From Jiangella mangrovi (GTDB lineage: Bacteria > Actinomycetota > Actinomycetes > Jiangellales > Jiangellaceae): 64,000 bases of DNA. A program made the position numbers and the translations under genes. The stretch is from assembly GCF_014204975.1 (NCBI RefSeq), contig NZ_JACHMM010000001.1, positions 3,038,001 to 3,102,000 of the forward strand. The letters run 5' to 3'. Below are positions 54,033 through 64,000 of this stretch, in pieces (position 1 is the stretch's first letter; every line of letters begins with the position of its first letter). Below the pieces are notes generated by a model. That model was not told the DNA's origin, searched no databases, and saw only the letters and a program-made list of their open reading frames with translations.

Positions 54033-54525
54033 CGCCCGCGACGGTGGGGCATCACTGCCGGATCCGTGTGGCGTAGCTGTCGTTGGGGCGACAGTTGTGC
54101 CACACCAATCGCGCAGCAACGCCGCACCGTTCCGGCGCGGCCCGGTGGGCAGGTCCGCCATGATCATCCAGGATGGTTGGCGTCCTGACCCACTGATCCT
54201 GGATCGTTTCGCCGATGGCGGGGTTCGCCCGCGACGGTGGGGCATCACTGCCGGATCCGGGTGGCGTAGCTGTCGTTGGGGCGACAGTTGTGCCACACGA
54301 ATCCCGCAGCAATGCCACACCGATCGCGCAGCAATGCCGCACCGTTCCGGCGCGGCCCGGTGGGCAGGTCCGCCATGATCATCCAGGATGGTTGGCGTCC
54401 TGACCCACTGATCCTGGATCGTTTCGCCGATGGCGGGGTTCGCCCGCGACGGTGGGGCATCACTGCCGGATCCGTGTGGCGTAGCTGTCGTTGGGGCGAC
54501 AGTTGTGCCACACCAATCGCGCAGC
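54033..54525. repeat. Tandem repeat, 2.4 copies of a 193/215-bp unit
   Basis: Units start with the same CGCCCGCGACGGTGGGGCAT block at 54033, 54226 and 54441. Unit 1 is 193 bases, unit 2 is 215 bases, and unit 3 stops after 85. Unit 2 differs by an extra 22-base internal duplication around GCAGCAATGCCACACC and a few substitutions. Each full unit holds a hairpin (see next entry) and an ATCCAGGAT...ATCCTGGAT inverted repeat. The 529-base gap has no credible gene. Near-identity shows recent duplication. Confidence 0.92.
54066..54105 (+). terminator. Hairpin within tandem repeat unit 1 (also in units 2 and 3)
   Basis: GTGTGGC (54066-54072) pairs with GCCACAC (54099-54105) and CTGTCG (54077-54082) with CGACAG (54089-54094). 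The four positions between pair as G.U, U.G, A-U and G.U in plus-strand RNA, giving a continuous 17-bp stem with a TTGGGG loop. The wobbles break on the other strand. It begins 51 bases after the exopolysaccharide operon and may terminate it. Confidence 0.6.
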
Positions 54526-54544
54526 GACGACGTCCGGTGAGCCG

Positions 54545-56212
54545 TCACAATCGGGCGAGTGCCTCGCGGAGGGGGTCGAGGCCGATGGAGCCGAGGTCGA
54601 GCGCCGCCCGGTGGAACTCGCGCAGGTCGAACGCGTCGCCCTGGCGGCGCTGGGCGTCGTCGCGGGCGGCGAGCCAGATGCGCTCGCCGATCTTGTACGA
54701 CGGCGCCTGGCCCGGCCAGCCGAGGTAGCGGTCGAGCTCGAAGCGGAGGAACTCGTCGGGCATGCGGCAGTGCTTGCGCAGGAACGTGTACGCCGACTCC
54801 GGGGTCCAGACGCCGGTCGGCAGCCCGTCGGAGGCGACCAGCGACGCCGGGACCTCCTTGCCCAGGTGGATGCCGATGTCGACGACGACGCGGGCGGCGC
54901 GGAAGGACTGGCTGTCGAGCATGCCGAGGCGGTCGCCGGGGTCGTCGAGGAAGCCGAGGTCGGCCATGAGCCGCTCGGCGTAGAGCGCCCAGCCCTCGCC
55001 GTGGCCGGACACCCAGCACAGCAGCCGCTGCCAGCGGTTGAGCACCTCGCGCCGGTAGATGACCTGCGCGACCTGCAGGTGGTGGCCGGGCACGCCCTCG
55101 TGGAACACCGTCGTGGTCTCGCGCCAGGTCGAGAACTCCTCGACGCCCTCGGGAACCGACCACCACATGCGGCCCGGGCGGGTGAAGTCCTCGCTGGGCT
55201 GCGTGTAGTAGATGCCGCCCTCCTTGGTGGGGGCGATGCGGCACTCCAGCCGGCGGATCGGCTCCGGGATGTCGAAGTGCACGCCGTTCATGGCCTCGAT
55301 GGTGCGGTCGGAGAGCTTCTGCATCCACGACTGCAGTCCGGCCGTGCCGGTGATCTTGCGGGCCGGGTCGGCGTCGAGGGCGGCGACGGCGTCGTCGACG
55401 GCGCCGCCGGCGACGATGTCCTGCGCGACCTCGGCCAGCTGCGTCTCGATGCGGGCCAGCTCGGCGACGCCCCAGTCGTAGGTCTCGTCGAGGTCGACGG
55501 CCGCGCCGAGGAAGTACCGCGAGGCGACAGCGTAGGCGTCGCGGCCGACGGCGTCCTGCTCGCGCGCCGCCGGTGCGGCGGTCTCGGTGAGGTAGCCGCC
55601 GAACGCGCGGTACGCCTCGGACGCCGCCGCGGCGGCCGCGTCGAGCTCGGCGCGCATCGACTCGGGCCCGGTGGCGGCCAGCCCGGTGAAGAAGGTGCCG
55701 GCGACCCGCCCGGCCTGATCGGCGACGGCGAGCACCTGGCGGCGCGGCGACGGGCGGCCGGCGGCGATGTCGGCGTCCATGGTGTGCCGGTACTGCTCCA
55801 GCGCCGTAGGGACGGCGCGCATGCGGGCGGCGATGTTCGCCCACTGCTCCTCGGTGTCCGTGGGCATGAGGTCGAACGTCTCGCGGGCCCAGTGGAACGG
55901 GCTCTCGATGACGTTGAGGTTGCGGTTCAGCCCGGCGTCGTCCATCTCGAGGTCGAGCGACAGCCGCTCGCGCATCGCCTCGCCCGCGACCCGCTCGCGC
56001 TCGTCGGCGGCGGTGGCCGTCCCGAGGGCGGCGAGCGTCCGCTCGGCGAGCGCCCGGCGCTCGGCGAACCCGTCCGGCGACAGGTCGGTGCTGAGGGCGT
56101 CGTAGCCGCTCAGCCCGGCGTAGGTGGCGGTGTAGGGGTCGAGGGCGGCGTACTCGTCGACGTAGGCGTCAGCGATCTCGTCGACGGCGCGCGGTGGCTG
56201 CTGGGTCGTCAC
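54545..56212 (-). CDS. DUF885 family protein, probable zinc metallohydrolase
   Basis: 555 residues from GTG 56212. DUF885 markers: YVDEYAALDPYTATYAGLSGYD at the start, SYLAW-like helices and the zinc motif TTTVFHEGVPGHHLQVAQ (HExxxxHH arrangement), then VSGHGEGWALYAERLMADLGFLDDPGDRLGML and GWPGQAPSYKIGERIWL. The fold resembles carboxypeptidase/M32-like helical proteases; peptidase activity is likely but substrate unknown. No signal peptide, so cytoplasmic. Its stop lies 20 bases beyond the tandem repeats. Confidence 0.92.
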   Translation of the reverse strand: MTTQQPPRAVDEIADAYVDEYAALDPYTATYAGLSGYDALSTDLSPDGFAERRALAERTLAALGTATAADERERVAGEAMRERLSLDLEMDDAGLNRNLNVIESPFHWARETFDLMPTDTEEQWANIAARMRAVPTALEQYRHTMDADIAAGRPSPRRQVLAVADQAGRVAGTFFTGLAATGPESMRAELDAAAAAASEAYRAFGGYLTETAAPAAREQDAVGRDAYAVASRYFLGAAVDLDETYDWGVAELARIETQLAEVAQDIVAGGAVDDAVAALDADPARKITGTAGLQSWMQKLSDRTIEAMNGVHFDIPEPIRRLECRIAPTKEGGIYYTQPSEDFTRPGRMWWSVPEGVEEFSTWRETTTVFHEGVPGHHLQVAQVIYRREVLNRWQRLLCWVSGHGEGWALYAERLMADLGFLDDPGDRLGMLDSQSFRAARVVVDIGIHLGKEVPASLVASDGLPTGVWTPESAYTFLRKHCRMPDEFLRFELDRYLGWPGQAPSYKIGERIWLAARDDAQRRQGDAFDLREFHRAALDLGSIGLDPLREALARL

Positions 56213-56271
56213 CCGGCGACCCTATCCGGGCACCTTTGCGGCGAGAAGGACAGTTGACAGGCAGATCTTCG

Positions 56272-56481
56272 TCAACGCGGCAGCGCGCTGGCCCGCCACG
56301 CGCCCGCGCCCGGCGCCAGCGGTGCCCGGTGGTTCCAGTACGACGCCCACGACGAGCGCTCCGGGGCCGACGGCGCGCGCCCGGCCGCCGCCTTCGCCGT
56401 CAGCACGACGACGAGGGCAGCCAGCTCCTCGTCGGTGGGCGTCCCTCGGACGACCCGGAACAGCGGCGGCGCATCGCTCAC
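56272..56481 (-). CDS. accE: Acyl-CoA carboxylase epsilon subunit
   Basis: 69 residues. The pattern LFRVVRGTPTDEELAALVVVLTAKAAAG followed by SSWASYWNHRAPLAPGAGAWRASALPR is diagnostic for AccE, the small actinobacterial subunit that bridges and stimulates AccA and AccD. It normally follows accD directly, but here a Tat metallophosphoesterase gene on the same strand lies between them. Confidence 0.93.
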   Translation of the reverse strand: MSDAPPLFRVVRGTPTDEELAALVVVLTAKAAAGRAPSAPERSSWASYWNHRAPLAPGAGAWRASALPR

Positions 56482-56499
56482 GCCGTCGACCCTAACGCG

Positions 56500-57438
56500 T
56501 CACTGCGACCGGAACGGCAGCAGCCGGTCGGGCTCGCGGCCGTAGCCGTCGACGCGGAGGTGATCGGGGTGCACCTCGACGATCGAGAAGGCGTTGGTGT
56601 CCAGCTCGACCATGCCGCGGAACGTCACGTAGTGGACCCCGTTGCGGAAGCCGTAGTTGCCGGCGTGGTTGTGCCCGTTGACGTAGGCGATGACGTTGTC
56701 GAAGCCGTCGATCAGCTCGAGCAGCTCGTCGTCGTTCCAGGCGTTGTGCGCGTTCTTCGGGAAGACCGGGTGGTGCGAGCTGAGCACGACCTTCTCGCCG
56801 CGGCGCCGGGCGTTGGTCAGGACGGTGCGCAGCCAGGCCAGCTGCTCCTGGCCGACGGCGCCGTTCCAGGTCTGCGCGTTCGGGGCGCCGGCGGCGACCA
56901 GCTCCGCGTACATCTCCTGGGCCAGCGCGTGCTTCTCCGAGCCGGCCGGGTTGGCGTAGGTGCTGACGTCGTTGGTGTCGAGCACGACGAAGCGCCAGTC
57001 GCGACGGCGGTAGTGGTAGTACGGCGCCGGCATGTCCAGCACGTCGAGCAGCTCGGCCGTGGGCAGCTGGAAGTCGTGGTTGCCCAGGACGTGGTACTTC
57101 GCCCGCCGCGCCTTCTCGAACGTCGGCAGCAGCTCGGCGAAGCTGCGCTCGAAGCGGTCCACGAAGTCGCCCAGGTGGGTGATGAACTCGAGGTCGGCGT
57201 TGTTGAACGTGTCGACGGCCTCGGCCAGCTTGGCGATCGACGAGCGGTAGTAGCGGGTGCCGGTGTCGGGGAAGTCGGCGTACTGGCAGTCGGCGATGAC
57301 GCCGAACCGGAACAGGTCGTCGCGGGCGGCCGCAGCTGTCGCCGTCCCGCCCAGTGCGAGGGGGACGGCGATGGCGCCGGCTGCGGACGCGCCCAGGAAG
57401 CCTCGGCGGCTGAGCCGCGCGGAAGTCGTCTCGGTCAT
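56500..57438 (-). CDS. Tat-exported metallophosphoesterase
   Basis: 312 residues. The N-terminus has a twin-arginine signal (ARLSRRGFLGASAAGAIAVPLAL) and an Ala-rich cleavage region, so it is exported folded with its metals. The calcineurin-like site is complete: FGVIADCQYAD, ITHLGDFVDR, HVLGNHDF, VVLSSHHPVF and VNGHNHAGNYG. Substrates in this group include ADP-ribose/CDP-alcohol-type phosphodiesters; which applies is unknown. It interrupts the usual accD-accE pair. Confidence 0.94.
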   Translation of the reverse strand: MTETTSARLSRRGFLGASAAGAIAVPLALGGTATAAAARDDLFRFGVIADCQYADFPDTGTRYYRSSIAKLAEAVDTFNNADLEFITHLGDFVDRFERSFAELLPTFEKARRAKYHVLGNHDFQLPTAELLDVLDMPAPYYHYRRRDWRFVVLDTNDVSTYANPAGSEKHALAQEMYAELVAAGAPNAQTWNGAVGQEQLAWLRTVLTNARRRGEKVVLSSHHPVFPKNAHNAWNDDELLELIDGFDNVIAYVNGHNHAGNYGFRNGVHYVTFRGMVELDTNAFSIVEVHPDHLRVDGYGREPDRLLPFRSQ

Positions 57439-57516
57439 GTCGATCAGCCAACCGAGCCGACCGGGCGGACGGCGGAAGCCGGCGGGAACGCCGTATGAAC
57501 TCGGGATGACTCCGGG

Positions 57517-59103
<1,587 letters not shown>

Positions 59104-59217
59104 GCGTGGCCTCCGTCGTCGGGTGAAGCCCTAGCAGGGTAGAGCACACCGGACGAAGCAGCAGTGACACGCGTCTCGCACTGTGGGGCGCGGGCCCGGC
59201 GTTCCATGTCCGCTGTC

Positions 59218-59223
59218 TACGCT
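59218..59223 (+). promoter_or_regulatory. -10 element for leaderless PEP carboxylase transcript
   Basis: TACGCT fits TANNNT and ends six bases before ATG 59230, which is the reason for choosing that start over ATG 59206. Confidence 0.45.
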
Positions 59224-59229
59224 GGGCGC

Positions 59230-61887
<2,658 letters not shown>

Positions 61888-61892
61888 CGCTC

Positions 61893-62639
61893 GTGTGGAC
61901 CGTTCACCGGGTCGCCACGACGGGGTCGACGAACGCCGACGTCGCGGCGGCGGCCCGGTCCGGCGCCGCTGAGGGCTACGTCGTCGTCGCCGACCACCAG
62001 AGCGCGGGCCGCGGGCGGCTCGACCGGCGCTGGGAGGCCCCTCCCGGCACGGCGCTGGCGATGTCGTTCCTGCTCCGGCCCGACGGCGTCCCGGTGGCGC
62101 GCTGGCCGTGGCTGCCGCTGCTGGCCGGGGTCGCGGTCGTCGAGGCGGTCGCTGCCGCGGCCGGGGCGTCCGCCGTCCTCAAGTGGCCCAACGACGTCCT
62201 GCTCGACGGCGGCAAGCTGGCGGGCATCCTCACCGAGCGGGTCGACACGCCGTCGGGACCGGCCGCCGTCGTCGGCATCGGGCTCAACGTCCTGCAGACG
62301 GCGGACCAGCTGCCGCCGGGCGGGGTCTCGCTGGCGTCCGCGGGCGCGGGGGCCGCGCCCGACGCCGTGCTGGACGCCGTCGCCCCCGCCCTGGGGGAGC
62401 GCTACGCGGGCTGGCGCGCGGCCGGCGGCGATCCGCTCGCCAGCGGGCTGGCCGCCGACTACGCGAGCCGCTGCGACACCGTCGGCCGTGACGTGCGGGC
62501 CGAGCTGCCCGGCGGCGACGCCGTCGAGGGCAGAGCGACCGGCGTCGACGGGTCCGGGCGGCTGCTCATCGCGACCCCGGCGGGCGGTGACCCCGTCGCC
62601 GTCGGCGCCGGAGACGTCGTCCATCTGCGTCCGCGGTGA
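61893..62639 (+). CDS. birA: Biotin-acetyl-CoA-carboxylase ligase
   Basis: 248 residues from GTG 61893. Biotinyl-AMP-forming ligase core: ATTGSTNADVAAAA, VVADHQSAGRGRLDRRWEAPPGTAL (adenylate loop), LKWPNDVLLDGGKLAGIL and VVGIGLNVLQT. A C-terminal SH3-like domain follows. The N-terminal repressor helix-turn-helix of bifunctional BirA is missing, so this is the monofunctional type that only attaches biotin, chiefly to the acyl-CoA carboxylase alpha chain at 38957-40756. Confidence 0.96.
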   Translation: MWTVHRVATTGSTNADVAAAARSGAAEGYVVVADHQSAGRGRLDRRWEAPPGTALAMSFLLRPDGVPVARWPWLPLLAGVAVVEAVAAAAGASAVLKWPNDVLLDGGKLAGILTERVDTPSGPAAVVGIGLNVLQTADQLPPGGVSLASAGAGAAPDAVLDAVAPALGERYAGWRAAGGDPLASGLAADYASRCDTVGRDVRAELPGGDAVEGRATGVDGSGRLLIATPAGGDPVAVGAGDVVHLRPR

Positions 62640-62685
62640 GAGAGCCTGGTTCTCTCCTGTGGCATGACGTGCCAGGATTCACGCC

Positions 62686-63195
62686 ATGGGGTTTTCCGAT
62701 AAGCAGCTCAGCGACGACGAGCAGGTGATCTACCACCTGCACACGCACGTCAAGGCGCTGATCGTGCCCGTGCTCGTGCTGCTGGTCCTGGCCGCGGGGG
62801 TGGGCTTCGGGCTCAGCGCCCTGCCCGACGGCGAGCTCGTCGGCACCGTCGGGCGCTGGGCCATCGTCATCGTCGGCGTCGTGGTGCTCGGCGTCTGGGT
62901 CATCTGGCCGTTCCTCACCTGGCTGACCACGACGTACACCATCACCAGCGAGCGGCTGATCACGCGGCAGGGCATCATCACCCGCACCGGCCGCGACATC
63001 CCGCACACCGTCATCAACGACGTCGCGTACGAGATGCAGCTCACCGACCGCATCCTGCGCTGCGGCACGCTGGTGGTCTCGGCCGCCAGCGAGCAGGGCC
63101 AGGTGCGCCTGCACGACGTCCCGCGGGTCCACCAGGTCCAGCTGCGGCTGAGCGAGCTCGTGCGCGAGGCGCACGACCTGGACGAGCGCGCGTGA
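62686..63195 (+). CDS. PH-domain membrane protein (bPH_2)
   Basis: 169 residues. Two membrane helices (LIVPVLVLLVLAAGVGFGLSAL and WAIVIVGVVVLGVWVIWPFLTWL) precede a bacterial PH-like domain: TTYTITSERLITRQGIITRTGRDIPHTVINDVAYEMQLTDRILRCGTLVVSAASEQGQVRLHDVPRVHQVQ. Corresponds in position to M. tuberculosis Rv3278c next to birA. Function not established. Its stop overlaps the start of the cyclase (GTGA), indicating coupled translation. Confidence 0.92.
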   Translation: MGFSDKQLSDDEQVIYHLHTHVKALIVPVLVLLVLAAGVGFGLSALPDGELVGTVGRWAIVIVGVVVLGVWVIWPFLTWLTTTYTITSERLITRQGIITRTGRDIPHTVINDVAYEMQLTDRILRCGTLVVSAASEQGQVRLHDVPRVHQVQLRLSELVREAHDLDERA

Positions 63196-64000
63196 CACTG
63201 CCGCCCGAGCCGCCGCGGCGACCCACCGCCGACGAGCTCGAGCGGCTGCTGCTCGGCGCGTCCCGCCGGTACACCCGTGAGCAGATCGCCGAGGGGGCCG
63301 GCCTCAGCGTCGACGAGGTCACGCGGTACTGGCGGGCGCTCGGCTTCCCCGACGTCGGCGAGGAGCAGGCGTTCACCGTCTGGGACATGGAGGCGCTGCG
63401 CGGCGTCACCGAGCTGGTCCAGGACGAGGTGGTCGACGAGGCCACCGCGGTGCAGATGGTGCGGGCGCTGGGCCGCATGACCGGCCGTCTGGCCGAGTGG
63501 CACGTCGAGACGCTCGCCGAGATCATCGAGGACAACGAGGCCGAGGGCCGCGGCACCGGCAGCCGGCTGACGTCGGCCTACCTCGTGGCGCAGAAGCTGC
63601 TGCCGGAGTTCGAGCGGCTGCTCATCTACGCGTGGCGGCGCAAGCTGGGCGCGTCGGTCAACCGGCTGGTCGCCATCGGGCGCATCGGCGAGGCGCCGCT
63701 GCTGGCCGCGCCCGCGTCGGTCGGGTTCGCCGACCTGGTCTCGTTCACCCGGCTGTCCCGCGGACTGAGCGTCGACGAGCTCGGCCAGCTGGTCGAGCAG
63801 TTCGAGGCCACCACCAACGACGTCATCTTCGGCACCGGCGGGCGGGTCATCAAGACCCTGGGCGACGAGGTCGTGTTCACCGCCGACGACCCCGAGACGG
63901 CGGCGCGCATCGGCTGCCGGCTGGTCGAGGAGATCGGCGAGGACGAGGACCTGCCCGACATCCGCGTCGGCATCGCGACCGGCCCGGTGGTCGCCCGGTT
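63192..64000 (+). CDS. Class III adenylate/guanylate cyclase (partial, runs off the window)
   Basis: 269 codons are visible from GTG 63192, with no stop before the end. The N-terminal 140 residues are a helical actinobacterial domain (TREQIAEGAGLSVDEVTRYWRALGFPDVG, AVQMVRALGRMTGRLAEWHVE). The cyclase domain begins at SVGFADLVSFTRLSRGLS, whose FAD carries the first metal Asp, and continues with GGRVIKTLGDEVVFTADDP (the GDE loop) and VGIATGPVVAR. The second metal Asp and the transition-state residues lie beyond the edge. In S. coelicolor the gene after birA is cya (from memory), so adenylate cyclase is favoured. Confidence 0.92.
   Translation, partial: MTLPPEPPRRPTADELERLLLGASRRYTREQIAEGAGLSVDEVTRYWRALGFPDVGEEQAFTVWDMEALRGVTELVQDEVVDEATAVQMVRALGRMTGRLAEWHVETLAEIIEDNEAEGRGTGSRLTSAYLVAQKLLPEFERLLIYAWRRKLGASVNRLVAIGRIGEAPLLAAPASVGFADLVSFTRLSRGLSVDELGQLVEQFEATTNDVIFGTGGRVIKTLGDEVVFTADDPETAARIGCRLVEEIGEDEDLPDIRVGIATGPVVAR

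Noticed and set aside
54033-54525. CRISPR array or phage attachment site in the tandem repeats
   Set aside because: The units are about 200 bases and contiguous, with no short repeat-spacer pattern, no cas genes and no integrase.
53850-55844. 664-codon minus-strand frame through the tandem repeats into DUF885
   Set aside because: It reads DUF885 out of frame; the repeated peptide stretches only reflect the DNA repeats.

Overview
The window is one contiguous piece of chromosome from a very high-GC actinobacterium. The evidence is strong G/C third-position bias, many GTG starts, genes that start 6-7 bases after a TANNNT -10 box (leaderless transcripts), a Tat substrate, an F420/FMN-type split-barrel enzyme, an AccA/AccD/AccE acyl-CoA carboxylase set and an actinobacterial-type peptide deformation of several families. 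Gene order adenosine deaminase / phosphohexomutase / purine nucleoside phosphorylase / LpdA / AccA3 / Maf / AccE / AccD5 / BirA / PH-domain protein / adenylate cyclase follows, from memory, the conserved Streptomyces and Mycobacterium block (M. tuberculosis Rv3279c-Rv3313c, S. coelicolor SCO4914-SCO4928). The genus cannot be fixed from the sequence; a Jiangella-like soil actinomycete is a guess only. No rRNA, tRNA, phage, IS or CRISPR was found.

1-10 kb: tail of a RidA-like gene, a secreted endonuclease/exonuclease/phosphatase protein, an ArsR-type regulator, an unreported-looking 47-residue secreted peptide, acetate kinase and phosphate acetyltransferase separated by an LLM oxidoreductase, a DUF421 pair, adenosine deaminase, PspC and a small kinase. 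10-14 kb: a copper operon (CsoR, CopZ, a secreted HVHP-repeat protein, CopA) behind a clear CsoR-type palindrome and next to a 22-bp perfect inverted repeat. 14-20 kb: CapA-like lipoprotein, PadR/HAAS pair with a likely frameshift, two ALDH genes and deoC. 20-24 kb: formylglycine-generating enzyme, a HisD-family dehydrogenase with its LacI regulator and a 16-bp palindromic operator, and an FN3 protein.

24-35 kb: phosphohexomutase, a large BTAD/AfsR-type regulator, a DrrAB-type ABC exporter, purine nucleoside phosphorylase, LspA, LpdA and a DUF222/HNH protein. 35-46 kb: NUDIX, a glycine-rich-tailed membrane protein, HTH_42 protein, PPOX enzyme, biotinylated acyl-CoA carboxylase alpha chain, an ECF sigma factor with a membrane partner, and a MerR-controlled acyl-CoA dehydrogenase/carboxyltransferase pair. 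46.0-46.8 kb is noncoding and densely folded: two inverted copies of a 135-bp hairpin element flank three further hairpins. 46.8-54 kb: Maf, a DAACS symporter preceded by a 25-codon cysteine-type leader peptide, and a three-gene exopolysaccharide operon built from fused enzymes. 54.0-54.5 kb holds 2.4 tandem copies of a 193/215-bp repeat. 54.5-64 kb: DUF885, AccE, a Tat metallophosphoesterase, AccD, PEP carboxylase, BirA, PH-domain protein and the start of an adenylate cyclase.

Working together: adenosine deaminase, nucleoside phosphorylase, phosphohexomutase (if it accepts pentose phosphates), DeoC, ALDH, AckA and Pta could take purine nucleosides through deoxyribose-5-phosphate and acetaldehyde to acetate and acetyl-CoA. 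AccA, AccD, AccE and BirA form the acyl-CoA carboxylase and its biotinylating enzyme, with PEP carboxylase beside them supplying anaplerosis.
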